A stretch of 36,631 nucleotides of DNA from Komagataeibacter melomenusus (GTDB lineage: Bacteria; Pseudomonadota; Alphaproteobacteria; Acetobacterales; Acetobacteraceae), in the NCBI RefSeq assembly GCF_013155395.1, contig NZ_JABJWC010000037.1:1-36631 (forward strand), written 5' to 3'. The notes under the pieces are model-generated. The model was not told where the DNA came from. It was given only the letters and a program-made list of their open reading frames with translations, and did no database searches. This document shows, in pieces, positions 19,247 to 28,864 of the stretch. How positions within the stretch are numbered: the first letter of the stretch is position 1; each line of letters starts with the position of its first letter. A program made the translations under genes and the position numbers.

Positions 19247-19274
19247 CTGGCGCGGCCTCGTGGGGCCGCGCCAG
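19247..19274 (-). terminator. Strong hairpin after ftsZ
   Basis: A perfect 11-base GC-rich stem (CTGGCGCGGCC at 19247-19257 with 19264-19274) and six-base loop begins eight bases past the ftsZ stop. There is no T-tract after it, so it may be a partial terminator or mRNA-stabilising stem at the end of the dcw transcript. Confidence 0.6.
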
Positions 19275-19281
19275 GGTAGGG

Positions 19282-20787
19282 TCAGTGCGAACGGCGCCGC
19301 AGGAAGGCGGGGATATCGAGCCCCCCGTCATCAGGCTGCGTGGTGCCGCCCGGCGCAGGCGGGGCGGGGGGCTGCGCCGGCTGCTGCTGCTGCACCGAAG
19401 GCTCGGTGCGCTGCGGCTGCGGCGCCTCGGGCTGGGGCGGGGTGGAATGGCGGCGCAGTGCCCCGGTCACGATGCCGAACAGGCTGCGGGGGGCGGCCTG
19501 CGGCTCAGGCGCCTGCGGCCTGGCGTTTTCCGTAAACAGGGGCGAGCGCGGCGAGCCACGCTGCGCCTGCGGCGGCACGGCATGCGGGGATGGCGCGCGT
19601 GGCGCGGCGCCAATCGGGCGCTGCCCGGCACCCGGTGCCGGGGGCTGGCCGGGCCGGGGGGCGGCAGGGTGCTGTAGCGGCGGCGCGGGCGGCGCCTGCG
19701 GTGCAGTGGCCTGTGCCGTGGTGGGGGGCACAGGTGCCGTGGTCGCTTCCGGCGCGGGCTGCGCCGGGCTTGCGGGCTCGGCTGCCTCGGCAGGCTGGGG
19801 GGCGACGCGGCCCGGCGGATTGTCGATGCCCGTGGCCACGACCGAGACGCGGATCTTGCCATTGAGCGAGGTATCGATGGCTGAACCGAAGATGATGTTG
19901 GCGTCTTCCGCCACTTCCTCACGGATGCGGTTGGCCGCCTGGTCTACCTCGAACAGGGTCAGGTCTTCGCCGCCGGTGATGTTGATGAGCAGGCCCTGCG
20001 CGCCCTTCATCGAGGTATCTTCAAGCAGCGGGTTGGAGATCGCGGCCTCGGCGGCGGCAATGGCGCGGTTGTCGCCCTCGGCATCGCCCGTACCCATCAT
20101 CGCCTTGCCCATTTCCGCCATGATGGTGCGGATATCAGCAAAATCGAGGTTGACGAGGCCCGGCGCCATCATGAGGTCGGTCACGCCGCGCACGCCCATG
20201 TACAGCACGTTGTCCGCCATCTTGAAGGCATCGCGCCAGCTCGTGCTCTCATTGGCCATGCGGAACAGGTTCTGGTTCGGGATCACGATCAGCGTGTCCA
20301 CGAACTGCTGCAGTTCCGCAATGCCCGCCTCGGCCGACTTGGTGCGGCGCATGCCCTCGAACATGAAGGGCTTGGTCACCACGCCCACGGTCAGGATGCC
20401 GCGCTCGCGTGCCATGCGGGCAATGACGGGGGCCGCCCCCGTGCCGGTGCCGCCGCCCATGCCCGCGGTGATGAACACCATGTGCGCGCCATCAAGGTGG
20501 CGGGAGAGTTCATCGCATGCTTCCTCCGCCGCGGCGCGGCCGATCTCGGGCTTGGCACCCGCGCCGAGGCCCTGCGTCAGGTGCGGGCCAAGCTGGATGC
20601 GGCGATCGGCCTTGCTGTGCGAAAGCTGCTGGGCGTCCGTGTTGGCAACAATGAATTCCACGCCCTGCAACTGCGACTGGATCATGTTGTCCACCGCATT
20701 GGTACCACCGCCGCCAACCCCGATCACTGTAATGCGCGGGGTGAAATCGGAATGATTCTGCTGCGGGATGGTCAGGTTGAGGGTCAT
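19282..20787 (-). CDS. ftsZ: Cell division GTPase FtsZ
   Basis: A 501-residue tubulin homologue that polymerises into the Z-ring. The GTPase core (residues about 17-325) has the G-G-G-G-T-N-A loop, the tubulin signature G-G-G-T-G-T-G at 111-117 and the T7 catalytic loop N-L-D-F-A-D-I-R near 213. A Pro/Ala/Gln-rich linker of about 160 residues follows, then the C-terminal peptide [10 protein letters not shown] that binds FtsA and other partners. ATG 20787 is chosen over 20826 because GGGAG lies eight bases before it. The linker is long even for alphaproteobacteria. The 78-base gap after ftsA is the first real break in the overlapping gene string after murG/murC. Confidence 0.97.
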   Translation of the reverse strand: MTLNLTIPQQNHSDFTPRITVIGVGGGGTNAVDNMIQSQLQGVEFIVANTDAQQLSHSKADRRIQLGPHLTQGLGAGAKPEIGRAAAEEACDELSRHLDGAHMVFITAGMGGGTGTGAAPVIARMARERGILTVGVVTKPFMFEGMRRTKSAEAGIAELQQFVDTLIVIPNQNLFRMANESTSWRDAFKMADNVLYMGVRGVTDLMMAPGLVNLDFADIRTIMAEMGKAMMGTGDAEGDNRAIAAAEAAISNPLLEDTSMKGAQGLLINITGGEDLTLFEVDQAANRIREEVAEDANIIFGSAIDTSLNGKIRVSVVATGIDNPPGRVAPQPAEAAEPASPAQPAPEATTAPVPPTTAQATAPQAPPAPPLQHPAAPRPGQPPAPGAGQRPIGAAPRAPSPHAVPPQAQRGSPRSPLFTENARPQAPEPQAAPRSLFGIVTGALRRHSTPPQPEAPQPQRTEPSVQQQQPAQPPAPPAPGGTTQPDDGGLDIPAFLRRRSH

Positions 20788-20865
20788 GCTGGGCTCCCGT
20801 ATGGATGGGGGTAGGCGTGCGGGCATACTAACGGCAAAAGTACAATAAAGGGTTTCGGTGCAAGA

Positions 20866-22272
20866 TCATACCCTATCACGTATGAAATCCACAAAACGTC
20901 TTACAAGGCCGCCCGGGCGGGCATCGCGGGTGTCGGGCTCGCCCATTTCATCGGCGGCGCCCGCAGCCCAGGCCAGCAGTCCGGCCGAGGTGGAGAACAT
21001 GGGCCACGTGGCTGAATTTTCAGGCAGGCCCACAATGCGGCGCGGGCGGCCAAGGCGCACCTGCCGGTTGAGGATGCGCGCGGCCATGGGGCCGATTCCC
21101 TCAAGCAGCGAGCCGCCGCCCGTCAGGATCACGCGCCCATCGGCCGCAGGCCCTACGGCTGCCATTTCCAGCCTGTCACGTATCATTTCCAAGGTTTCCT
21201 CCACGCGGGGATGTATGATCGAGACAATCCTTGAGCGTGAAATTCTGACATAATGATGGTCGTTGTCGCCAATCAACTGCACGAGGATGGGCTCGTTATC
21301 GTCGCCTGCCAGCAGTTCGGCCGAGCCATACATGGTCTTGAGCCGCTCGGCACTGTCGATCGAGGTGGAAAGCCCCTGCGCAATATCGCGTGTGATATGC
21401 AGCCCCCCCACCGGAATCGTGGCCGTGTGCAGCAGCCTGCCTTCGCCAAATATCCCGATCGAGGTCAGCCCGCCGCCCATGTCCACCACGGTTGCGCCGA
21501 GGTTGCGCTCGTCCTCGCTCATCACCGCAAGCCCCGAGGCCAGTGGCGAGGACACCATGCCCGCGATCTTGAGTTCCACGCGCGAGAGCACGGCCTCGAG
21601 GTTGCGCAGCGCCGTGGTGTTGGCATCGATCACATGCAGCCGTGCCGAGAGCAGGTCGCACAGGTGCCCGCGCGGGTCGAGCACCTCCTGCGTGTCATCC
21701 ACCGCATAGTCGAGCGGCAGGGTATGGATGGCCGAGCGCCCTTCCGATATGGCGCGCAGCCGCCCTTCGGCAATGATGCGGCTGACATCGCCCTGGGTAA
21801 CCTCGCGCCCGCCAATGGGCCAGCGCGCGTTGATGTGCCGGCTCTCGGGGTGGCCGCATGACAGGTTGACGAAAATCGAATCGCGCCGCTCCGTCGCCAT
21901 GTCCTCCGCCTGGGCCACGGCGTTGCGGATGGCCGATTCCGCCTCGCGCAGGTCCACGATTCCACCCGAGCGCACCCCGTGCGAGCGCCGCCAGCCATGG
22001 CCAAGGATGCGGATGGTATTGTCCGGCTCGCCGCGCCCGATCAGGCAGACGATCTTGGTCGAGCCGATATCAAGCACGCTGAACGGCCCGGTGCGCAGCT
22101 TGCGCGTGGGCATGCGCTCGGCAGCGGGCACAAGGGTTGCGGGCGCGCGCGGGCGGGGCACGCGGGCAGGGGCGGCAGGCCCCCTGATGGCTGGCACCGC
22201 AGGGGGTGCCGGTGTGGTCGTGCGTGTTGCGGGGAGGGTCGTCCTGACCGGCCCCGGCACTGGATACGTCAT
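20866..22272 (-). CDS. ftsA: Cell division protein FtsA, with N-terminal extension
   Basis: A 468-residue actin-like protein that tethers FtsZ to the membrane and recruits the divisome. The actin fold starts at V-L-D-I-G-S-T-K (about residue 66), with V-V-D-M-G-G-G-L-T-S in the second phosphate loop and T-G-G-G-S-L-L-E-G near the end. The last residues V-R-R-F-V-D-F-I-R-D-R form the membrane-binding amphipathic helix. The first about 60 residues are Pro/Ala/Thr/Arg-rich and not part of normal FtsA. The start at 22272 overlaps the ftsQ stop by four bases (ATGA), which favours keeping the extension. ATG 22113, without a clear ribosome site, would remove most of it. Confidence 0.95.
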   Translation of the reverse strand: MTYPVPGPVRTTLPATRTTTPAPPAVPAIRGPAAPARVPRPRAPATLVPAAERMPTRKLRTGPFSVLDIGSTKIVCLIGRGEPDNTIRILGHGWRRSHGVRSGGIVDLREAESAIRNAVAQAEDMATERRDSIFVNLSCGHPESRHINARWPIGGREVTQGDVSRIIAEGRLRAISEGRSAIHTLPLDYAVDDTQEVLDPRGHLCDLLSARLHVIDANTTALRNLEAVLSRVELKIAGMVSSPLASGLAVMSEDERNLGATVVDMGGGLTSIGIFGEGRLLHTATIPVGGLHITRDIAQGLSTSIDSAERLKTMYGSAELLAGDDNEPILVQLIGDNDHHYVRISRSRIVSIIHPRVEETLEMIRDRLEMAAVGPAADGRVILTGGGSLLEGIGPMAARILNRQVRLGRPRRIVGLPENSATWPMFSTSAGLLAWAAGAADEMGEPDTRDARPGGLVRRFVDFIRDRV

Positions 22273-23201
22273 GCCCGCCTCCGTCTCAGGCCGTTATCGG
22301 GGGAAAGCCATGGCTGCGTGGGTGCCGGATCGCCCGTGGGGGCCGCCTGTGGCGGGCTGTCGCTCTGGTCTGGTCCATTGTTGTCATTCGGCGTCACGGG
22401 GTTCTCACGGATGATCAGGCGGTCTGGCAGGCGCATGTCTATGGCGATAACGGGCCGGTCGAGTATTTTTATGGTTTCCTGCATTTGTGCAAGGCGCTTG
22501 AGTGCTGCGGCTTCCTGCCCCTCGGGCAGCAGGATGGTCGTGCCGTTGCGCAGCGTCAGGTTCCATCGCCGCTGCCCCACGCGGGCTGCGGCCACGACAT
22601 GGCTGCTCACCTCGGGCTGGGCCGTGAGTTCATCGATCATGGCGGCGGCGGCGAGATTGGCATCAGGCCCGACCACGAGCGGCAACTGGCGGAAGGCCTC
22701 GGCATCCTTGCCGGTCATGCCCTTGTCGCGCACCTGGTTGCCTGCCCGGTCGATCAGCATGAAATGTCCGTGATTCTGCCACACGGCAAAGGGCTGGCGC
22801 TCGAACAGGTGGATGAGGATGGTGCCCGGCAGGTGGCGCTCGACCACGGAATGATCGACAAAGGGCAGCGCATCGATGCGCTCGCGCGCCGCCTTGACCG
22901 AAAAGCCGAGAATGAAATCCCCCGTGCGCACGCCCAGCGCCTCCTGCAGCGCGCTTTCGCTGGTCAGCACGCAGCCGGTCACGTCAATCTCGGTCACGCG
23001 CAGCGGCAGCATGTTGATGATCCGCCCCCTGAGTGCCGCAAAGCGCGGGTCCGAGCCGACATGGCGCAGTGCCGTGACGCCGCCTGCCACCAGCCCGGCC
23101 AGCACCAGCACCAGCAGGGCCGGGCGGATCAGGCGTTTCTGGCGGCGCAGGAAGATCGACAGCCTTGATGGGCGGTCGCCGCTGTCGGTCGGTCGCCTCA
23201 T
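22269..23201 (-). CDS. ftsQ: Cell division protein FtsQ
   Basis: A 310-residue bitopic membrane protein bridging early and late divisome parts. A basic cytoplasmic segment is followed by one transmembrane helix (about residues 25-47), a POTRA domain (L-P-L-R-V-T-E-I-D-V-T-G through L-P-F-V-D-H-S-V-V-E-R-H-L-P-G-T) and the FtsQ beta domain. A Pro/Asp/Asn-rich tail of about 45 residues ends in R-R-R-R-A. The ATG at 23201 overlaps the ddl stop in an ATGA, so I prefer it to the GTG at 23237. Confidence 0.93.
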   Translation of the reverse strand: MRRPTDSGDRPSRLSIFLRRQKRLIRPALLVLVLAGLVAGGVTALRHVGSDPRFAALRGRIINMLPLRVTEIDVTGCVLTSESALQEALGVRTGDFILGFSVKAARERIDALPFVDHSVVERHLPGTILIHLFERQPFAVWQNHGHFMLIDRAGNQVRDKGMTGKDAEAFRQLPLVVGPDANLAAAAMIDELTAQPEVSSHVVAAARVGQRRWNLTLRNGTTILLPEGQEAAALKRLAQMQETIKILDRPVIAIDMRLPDRLIIRENPVTPNDNNGPDQSDSPPQAAPTGDPAPTQPWLSPDNGLRRRRA

Positions 23202-24139
23202 GTACGGCAGGTCGCCTGGTCGATCATCCACTGGCACAGCGTGGCGTAGTCCATGCCACAGGCGGCGGCCTGCTCGGGCAGCAGCGATGTGGGGGTCATG
23301 CCCGGCTGGGTGTTGGTCTCCAGGATCACGAGGCGGCCGGGCCTGTCGCCGCCTGCCGTGTCGTCATAGCGGAAATCGGTGCGGCTTGCCCCCCGGCAGC
23401 CCAGTGCGCGATGGGTGGCCAGCGCCAGTTCGCATGCCTGCGCGAAAGCCGCGGGGTGGATGCGCGCGGGCAGTTCGTGGCATGAGCCGCCAGCGGCGTA
23501 TTTGGCCTGGTAGTCATAAAAGGCGGGGCCGCTGCCGGTGGGGGTGATGTCGGTTACGGTCAGGGCGCGGTCGTGCAGCACGCCCACGGTCAGTTCGCGG
23601 CCGGGAATGTATTCCTCCACCAGCATGTGGGTGCCGAATGTCCAGCCCTGGGCGACCGCGGCGCGGCGGTTGCTGCCCGCGCGGATGATCTCCACGCCTA
23701 CCGATGACCCCTCATTGAGCGGCTTGACCACGTAGGGCGCGGGCAGCGGGTCGGCGGGTTCGAGTTCGGCGGGGGTGAGGCACAGGCCGGTGGCGATGGG
23801 CAGGCCGGCTGCAGCAAACACGGCGCGCGCGGCCTCCTTGTCCATGGCGGTAGCCGAGGCTCGCACGCCGGAATGGGTGTAGGGGATGCCCATCCAGTCC
23901 AGTATGCCCTGAATCGATCCGTCCTCGCCAAAGCGCCCATGCAGGGCGTTGAACACGGCGTCGGGGCGGCTGGCCTGCAGGTCGCCCACCAGGGCCAGCA
24001 GGTCGGCGCCGGGGTCGATGACGTGCACGTCATGGCCCAGGCTGCGCAGCGCTTGGGCCACGTTGCGCCCGCTATCGAGGCTGACATCGCGCTCGGCGGA
24101 GAGGCCGCCCATCAGCACGCAGATGCGGCGGCGTTTCAT
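23198..24139 (-). CDS. ddl: D-alanine--D-alanine ligase
   Basis: A 313-residue ATP-grasp enzyme joining two D-alanines for the peptidoglycan stem peptide. Motifs: M-G-G-L-S-A-E-R-D-V-S-L near the start, K-P-L-N-E-G-S-S-V-G-V in the ATP site, Y-D-Y-Q-A-K-Y whose Tyr indicates D-Ala rather than D-lactate specificity, and E-T-N-T-Q-P-G-M-T at the metal site. The start overlaps the murB stop and the stop overlaps the ftsQ start, both as ATGA. Confidence 0.96.
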   Translation of the reverse strand: MKRRRICVLMGGLSAERDVSLDSGRNVAQALRSLGHDVHVIDPGADLLALVGDLQASRPDAVFNALHGRFGEDGSIQGILDWMGIPYTHSGVRASATAMDKEAARAVFAAAGLPIATGLCLTPAELEPADPLPAPYVVKPLNEGSSVGVEIIRAGSNRRAAVAQGWTFGTHMLVEEYIPGRELTVGVLHDRALTVTDITPTGSGPAFYDYQAKYAAGGSCHELPARIHPAAFAQACELALATHRALGCRGASRTDFRYDDTAGGDRPGRLVILETNTQPGMTPTSLLPEQAAACGMDYATLCQWMIDQATCRT

Positions 24140-25107
24140 GTGTCTTCTCCCGTGTCATGGGGGGCGGGCCGCCCGATGCGCTTTATTTCCCACCGCAGTG
24201 TGACCGCCGTATGGTCCTGCACGCGCTGGCGCACGACATCACCAAGCCGCTCGAGGTCGGCGGCGGTGGCTGTGCCGGTGTTGAGCATGAAGTTGCAGTG
24301 CTTCTCGCTGATCTGGGCGCCGCCCACCACAAGCCCGCGGCAGCCCGCGGCATCGATCAGTTCCCACGCCTTGCGCCCCGATTCGTCAGGAGCGGGGTTG
24401 CGGAAGGTGGAGCCACCCGTGCGCGCGCGCACCGGCTGGGCGCCCTCGCGTGCGGTGCGGATCTCGTCAATGCGCTGGCGGATGACAGCAGGCGGCGCTT
24501 CCTGCGCATTGAGGCGTGCGCGCACCACCACGGCCTGCGGCGGCAGGGTGGCATGGCGGTAGCCAAAATCAAGCGAGGCGGCAGGCAGGCGCAGCAGGCC
24601 GCCATCGCGGGTCACGATTTCCACCCAGTCCAGCACGGTGGCCATGTCCGAGCCGTAGGCGCCTGCGTTCATCGCCACCGCCCCGCCGATCGAGCCGGGA
24701 ATGCCCGCCAGGAATTCAAGCCCCGCCAGGCCAGCTTCAGCCGCATGCTCGGCCACGGTCATGTCCAGGCAGGCAGCCCCCACGATCAGGCCATCCCCAT
24801 CGCGGCGGATGGTTGAAAAACCACGGGCGAGGCGGATGACCAGCCCGTCAATCCCGCCATCGCGCACGATCACGTTCGAGCATGCGCCCAGCGCCAGCAC
24901 CGGCACCTCAAGCGGCAGGCGGGCCAGCACCTGCGCCAGGTCCTCGGCGCTGGCGGGCTGGAACAGAAGTTCGGCAGCCCCCCCCACGCGGAACCATGTG
25001 CGCGGGCCAAGGGCGGCCTGCGGGGTCAGGCGGCCACGGGGGCGGCATGCGTCCGTGGCCAGAACCTGCGCCCATTGCGGCAGGGAGATGGCGGGGTCAG
25101 CGGTCAT
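24136..25107 (-). CDS. murB: UDP-N-acetylenolpyruvoylglucosamine reductase MurB
   Basis: A 323-residue FAD/NADPH enzyme making UDP-MurNAc. FAD-binding landmarks: [16 protein letters not shown] and [18 protein letters not shown]. The catalytic Ser is in G-G-S-T-F-R-N-P and the last motif is [10 protein letters not shown]. This is the short class II form. ATG 25107 is chosen because it overlaps the murC stop (ATGA). The frame is open upstream only within murC. Confidence 0.96.
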   Translation of the reverse strand: MTADPAISLPQWAQVLATDACRPRGRLTPQAALGPRTWFRVGGAAELLFQPASAEDLAQVLARLPLEVPVLALGACSNVIVRDGGIDGLVIRLARGFSTIRRDGDGLIVGAACLDMTVAEHAAEAGLAGLEFLAGIPGSIGGAVAMNAGAYGSDMATVLDWVEIVTRDGGLLRLPAASLDFGYRHATLPPQAVVVRARLNAQEAPPAVIRQRIDEIRTAREGAQPVRARTGGSTFRNPAPDESGRKAWELIDAAGCRGLVVGGAQISEKHCNFMLNTGTATAADLERLGDVVRQRVQDHTAVTLRWEIKRIGRPAPHDTGEDT

Positions 25108-26552
25108 GAATGGGCATCCGCCTTCTGGGCAGGGGCATGGGCAATGCCCTGCAGGTCCGCAAGCTGCGCGGGCAGCGCCTGCGCCCAGTTGGTGATGCTG
25201 CCGGCGCCAAGGCATACCACGAAGTCACCGGGGCGGGCGATGGCGTTGATCATTTCCGCCAGGTGCTCCGGCCCTGGCAGCGGCACGACCGAGCGGTGCC
25301 CGCGCTCGCGCAGCCCCTCGACCAGCGCATCGCGGTCAATGCCCTCGATCGGCTGCTCGCCGGCGGCATACACATCGGCGATGATGACCGTGCCCGCGTC
25401 GTTCATGCAGGTGCAGAACTCGTTGAACAGGCTTTTCAGGCGCGAATAACGGTGCGGCTGCATTACCGCGATCACGTTGCCAGCCCCCGCCTGCCGTGCC
25501 GCCTTGAGCACGGCGGCGATCTCGACGGGGTGGTGGCCGTAATCATCGATGATGGTGATGCCCCCGGTCTCGCCCGTGCGGGTGAAGCGGCGCTTGACGC
25601 CACGGAAGGCGGCAAAGGCCGAGCGGATGGTGGCATCGTCGATTTCCATCTCGGTGCCCACCGCAATGGCCGCCAGCGCGTTCTGCACGTTGTGGTGGCC
25701 CAGCATGGGCAGGCGGAACGGCCCGGCCCGGCGCGAACGGTTGCGGTTGCGGTTGGTGATCACGACCTCGAAGGTCGCACCCAGCTTGTCGGTAATCACC
25801 TTCTCGGCGCGCACGTCGGCCTGGGGCGAGAAACCGTAGGTGATGATACGGTGGTCGGACAGGCGCGGGATCATCTGCTGCACGGCAGGGTGGTCGATGC
25901 ACAGCACGGCAAAGCCGTAGAACGGAATGTTCGACACAAACTGGTCATACGCCGCCTGCATCGCCTCTTCCGTGCCCCAGTGGTCGAGGTGCTCGGGGTC
26001 CATGTTGGTGACTACCGTAATGACCGAGGGCAGGCGCAGGAACGAGCCATCGCTCTCATCGGCCTCGACCACCATCCAGTCGCCCGAGCCCATGCGGGTG
26101 TTGGTGCCGTATGCCTCGATGATGCCGCCATTGATGACCGTGGGGTCAAGCCTGGCTGCCTCGAGCACGGCGGCGACCAGGCTGGTCGTGGTGGTCTTGC
26201 CATGCGTGCCGCCAACAGCCACCGACCAGCGCAGGCGCATGAGTTCGGCCAGCATCTCGGCCCGGCGCACCACCGGGATTAGGCGCGCGCGCGCGGCCAC
26301 CACCTCGGGGTTGTCGCGCTTGACCGCGGTGGAGGTGACCACCACCTGCGCCCCGCCAAGGTTGGCTGCGTCATGGCCGATGGTGACGGGAATGCCGGAG
26401 GCACGCAGGCGGGCGACATTGGCGCTCTCGGCAATGTCGGAGCCCTGCACCGCATAGCCAAGCATGTGCAGCACTTCGGCAATGCCGGACATGCCAATTC
26501 CGCCAATGCCGACGAAATGAATGGTGCCAATCGAAAGGGGCAGGGCTCTCAT
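25104..26552 (-). CDS. murC: UDP-N-acetylmuramate--L-alanine ligase MurC
   Basis: A 482-residue ATP-dependent ligase adding L-Ala to UDP-MurNAc. The N-terminal Rossmann domain has [12 protein letters not shown]. The ATP loop is [10 protein letters not shown], the central domain contains E-A-D-E-S-D-G-S-F, and the C-terminal domain has [10 protein letters not shown]. It begins 33 bases after murG with GGAG as ribosome site, the only non-overlapping junction between ftsI and ftsA. Confidence 0.96.
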   Translation of the reverse strand: MRALPLSIGTIHFVGIGGIGMSGIAEVLHMLGYAVQGSDIAESANVARLRASGIPVTIGHDAANLGGAQVVVTSTAVKRDNPEVVAARARLIPVVRRAEMLAELMRLRWSVAVGGTHGKTTTTSLVAAVLEAARLDPTVINGGIIEAYGTNTRMGSGDWMVVEADESDGSFLRLPSVITVVTNMDPEHLDHWGTEEAMQAAYDQFVSNIPFYGFAVLCIDHPAVQQMIPRLSDHRIITYGFSPQADVRAEKVITDKLGATFEVVITNRNRNRSRRAGPFRLPMLGHHNVQNALAAIAVGTEMEIDDATIRSAFAAFRGVKRRFTRTGETGGITIIDDYGHHPVEIAAVLKAARQAGAGNVIAVMQPHRYSRLKSLFNEFCTCMNDAGTVIIADVYAAGEQPIEGIDRDALVEGLRERGHRSVVPLPGPEHLAEMINAIARPGDFVVCLGAGSITNWAQALPAQLADLQGIAHAPAQKADAHS

Positions 26553-26585
26553 CTACTCAGGTCTCCGTATTCGCGCTGCCGGGAA

Positions 26586-27701
26586 TTAAGCGGTGCGGGG
26601 CGTGTCAGGCAAGCGGGCTTCTATCATATCGGCCAGAAGGCGGGCGGCATCGGGGCGGCCAAGGCGGCTCGCGGCCTGCGCCGTGCGGGCCAGCAGGTCG
26701 CGGTCAGCCAACAGGGTGGTCAGGCGCTGCGTGAGCGCGGGGGTGGTGAAATCGGGCTGGCGGATCATCCACGCCGCCCCCGCATCAACCAGCGCCTGCG
26801 CATTGGCTCCCTGTTCATCGCGCGCGGCAATGGGCAGCGGCACCAGCACGGCAGGGCGGCCCGCCACCGTCAGTTCCGCTACCGATGAGCCACCTGCGCG
26901 GCCAATCACCAGATGGGCCGCGCGCAGCAGGCCGGGTACGTCATCAAGGAAGGGGGCAATGGTGGCGGGAATGCCCGCCGCCCTGTAGGCGGCCTGCACG
27001 CGTTCGACATCTTCCGCGCGGGCCTGCTGGGTTACCTGCAGCCGCGCGCGGAGTGCTGGCGGCAGGGCGGCAAGGGCTGGGGGCACCACGTCGCTGAACA
27101 CGCGCGCGCCCAGCGAGCCCCCCCACACCAGCAGGTTGAGCACGCCGTTGGAGGGTTCATAGCCTTCCCCGCCCAGTGCCGCGATATCAGGGCGCACCGG
27201 CATGCCGGTCAGCGTTGTGGGTACGCCCGCGGGCACGCCCGCCACCGTGGGGAAGGACGTGGCGATGCCATCCATGCGCGCGGCCAGGAAGCCATTGGCC
27301 TTGCCCAGCACGGCATTGCCTTCATGGATGAACAGCAGCGGGCGGTGGCTTTTGCCCAGCAGGCTGCCGCCAAGCAGCGGCGGCACGGAGGGGTAGCCGC
27401 CAAAGCCGATGATGGCGGCAGGGCGGAGGCGGCCAATAATGCCGCGTGCCTGCACCGTGCCCCGCGCCAGCGCAAGTGCCGCCCGGCTGGCCCGCACCAG
27501 CCCGCGCCCGGCAATGCCGGCACCGGGCAGCACGAATTGCGGACGGCCTGCAAACACGCCCGTGTCGCGCTCGCCCGCGCGCTGGTCGGTCATGAGCATG
27601 ATGTCATGACCCCGGCGCACCAGTTCGCAGGCCAGTGCCTCGGCAGGGAAGAAGTGGCCGCCGGTGCCCCCGGCCGCCACGGCAATGCAGTGTTGGGTCA
27701 T
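26586..27701 (-). CDS. murG: Lipid II synthase MurG
   Basis: A 371-residue GT28 glycosyltransferase on the inner face of the membrane that transfers GlcNAc to lipid I. N-terminal G-G-T-G-G-H-F-F-P-A is the acceptor/phosphate loop. The middle has G-G-Y-P-S-V-P and E-G-N-A-V-L-G-K-A-N. The C-terminal UDP-GlcNAc domain shows G-G-S-L-G-A-R-V and G-R-A-G-G-S-S-V-A-E-L. ATG 27701 overlaps the ftsW stop (ATGA) and has GAGAGGA upstream. Confidence 0.96.
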   Translation of the reverse strand: MTQHCIAVAAGGTGGHFFPAEALACELVRRGHDIMLMTDQRAGERDTGVFAGRPQFVLPGAGIAGRGLVRASRAALALARGTVQARGIIGRLRPAAIIGFGGYPSVPPLLGGSLLGKSHRPLLFIHEGNAVLGKANGFLAARMDGIATSFPTVAGVPAGVPTTLTGMPVRPDIAALGGEGYEPSNGVLNLLVWGGSLGARVFSDVVPPALAALPPALRARLQVTQQARAEDVERVQAAYRAAGIPATIAPFLDDVPGLLRAAHLVIGRAGGSSVAELTVAGRPAVLVPLPIAARDEQGANAQALVDAGAAWMIRQPDFTTPALTQRLTTLLADRDLLARTAQAASRLGRPDAARLLADMIEARLPDTPRTA

Positions 27702-28864
27702 GACGATCCTCTCGGTGCGGGAGCAGGGGCTGGCGTAAACTGCCCGAAGCGGTTCTCGTTGGGCCGGTTGCGCGTCAGCGCCAGCACCAGCCCGATGGTC
27801 AGTGCCACCGACATGGCCGATGAGCCGCCATAGGAAATGAACGGCAGCGTCATGCCCTTGGTCGGGATGAGGTGCAGCGTCGAGCCCATGTTGACAAAGG
27901 CCTGCAGCCCGAAGCCGGTGACCAGCCCCGCGGTTGCCACCGCAATGAAGGGATCGTTCTCGCGCAGCAGCTTGAGCAGGGTGCGGATGACGATGGTGGC
28001 GAATACGCCGATGATGAACAGGCACACCAGCATGCCGAATTCCTCGCCCGCGACCGCAAACACGAAATCGGCATGCGCATCGGGCAGCAGGTCCTTCACC
28101 CGTCCTTCACCCGGCCCGCGCCCCAGCAGGCCGCCATTGCCAAAGGCGCGGAGCGCCGTGTCGATCTGGTAATGGTCACCCACGGCCGGATGCAGGAAGC
28201 GCTCCACGCGCGAACGCACATGCGGAAACACCATATACGCGCCAATAAACGCCGCCACCATGCTGGCAACCCCCGCGCCGACCAGGAACAGGCTCAGCCC
28301 ATCCACAAAGAGCTGTGCCAGGAACACGGTGGTGATCACGCTCAGCATGCCGATATCGGGCTGCGACTTGAGCAGCAGCAGCACGAGCGCGAACAGCCCC
28401 AGCGCCACCAGCAGGCCGGGCAGATATGTGCGTGTCCTGCGCTCGGTCAGCAGCCAGGCGGTGACCACGGCAAAGAAGGGCTTGAGAAATTCCGAGGGCT
28501 GGACCGACATCATGGGCAGCGCGATCCACCGCCGCGCGCCCTTGATCTCGATGCCATGCACAAGGGTGAGGAAGGTCGCGCCAAGGGCGAGCACGAAGCC
28601 GATCCACCCCACCAGCCGCACCCCGCGCAGCGAAAGGAGCGAGGTGGCGCACACGATGACCGCCGCAAGCAGCAGGAAGACGACCTGCTTGAAAATGAAC
28701 ATATCGCGCGAGGCACCAATGCGCACCGCCACCGCCGGGCTTGCCGCCAGCATCAGGATATAGCCGAACCCGATCAGGATACACACGCAGATCAGTGTGA
28801 CCCGGTCGATGCTCCGCCACCATCGCGCCAGATGCGAGGTGTTTATGCGCGACAGGTTGCTCAT
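27698..28864 (-). CDS. ftsW: Septal peptidoglycan polymerase FtsW
   Basis: A 388-residue SEDS-family integral membrane protein with about ten helices, polymerising lipid II together with FtsI. Typical segments are R-R-W-I-x-L-P-x-M-S-V-Q-P-S-E-F-L-K, the long periplasmic loop with Y-Q-I-D-T-A-L-R-A-F-G-N-G-G-L-L-G-R-G-P-G-E-G, D-F-V-F-A-V-A-G-E-E-F-G and P-T-K-G-M-T-L-P-F-I-S-Y-G-G-S-S. These include the conserved Asp of SEDS polymerases. Start and stop both overlap neighbours by four bases. Confidence 0.96.
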   Translation of the reverse strand: MSNLSRINTSHLARWWRSIDRVTLICVCILIGFGYILMLAASPAVAVRIGASRDMFIFKQVVFLLLAAVIVCATSLLSLRGVRLVGWIGFVLALGATFLTLVHGIEIKGARRWIALPMMSVQPSEFLKPFFAVVTAWLLTERRTRTYLPGLLVALGLFALVLLLLKSQPDIGMLSVITTVFLAQLFVDGLSLFLVGAGVASMVAAFIGAYMVFPHVRSRVERFLHPAVGDHYQIDTALRAFGNGGLLGRGPGEGRVKDLLPDAHADFVFAVAGEEFGMLVCLFIIGVFATIVIRTLLKLLRENDPFIAVATAGLVTGFGLQAFVNMGSTLHLIPTKGMTLPFISYGGSSAMSVALTIGLVLALTRNRPNENRFGQFTPAPAPAPRGSS

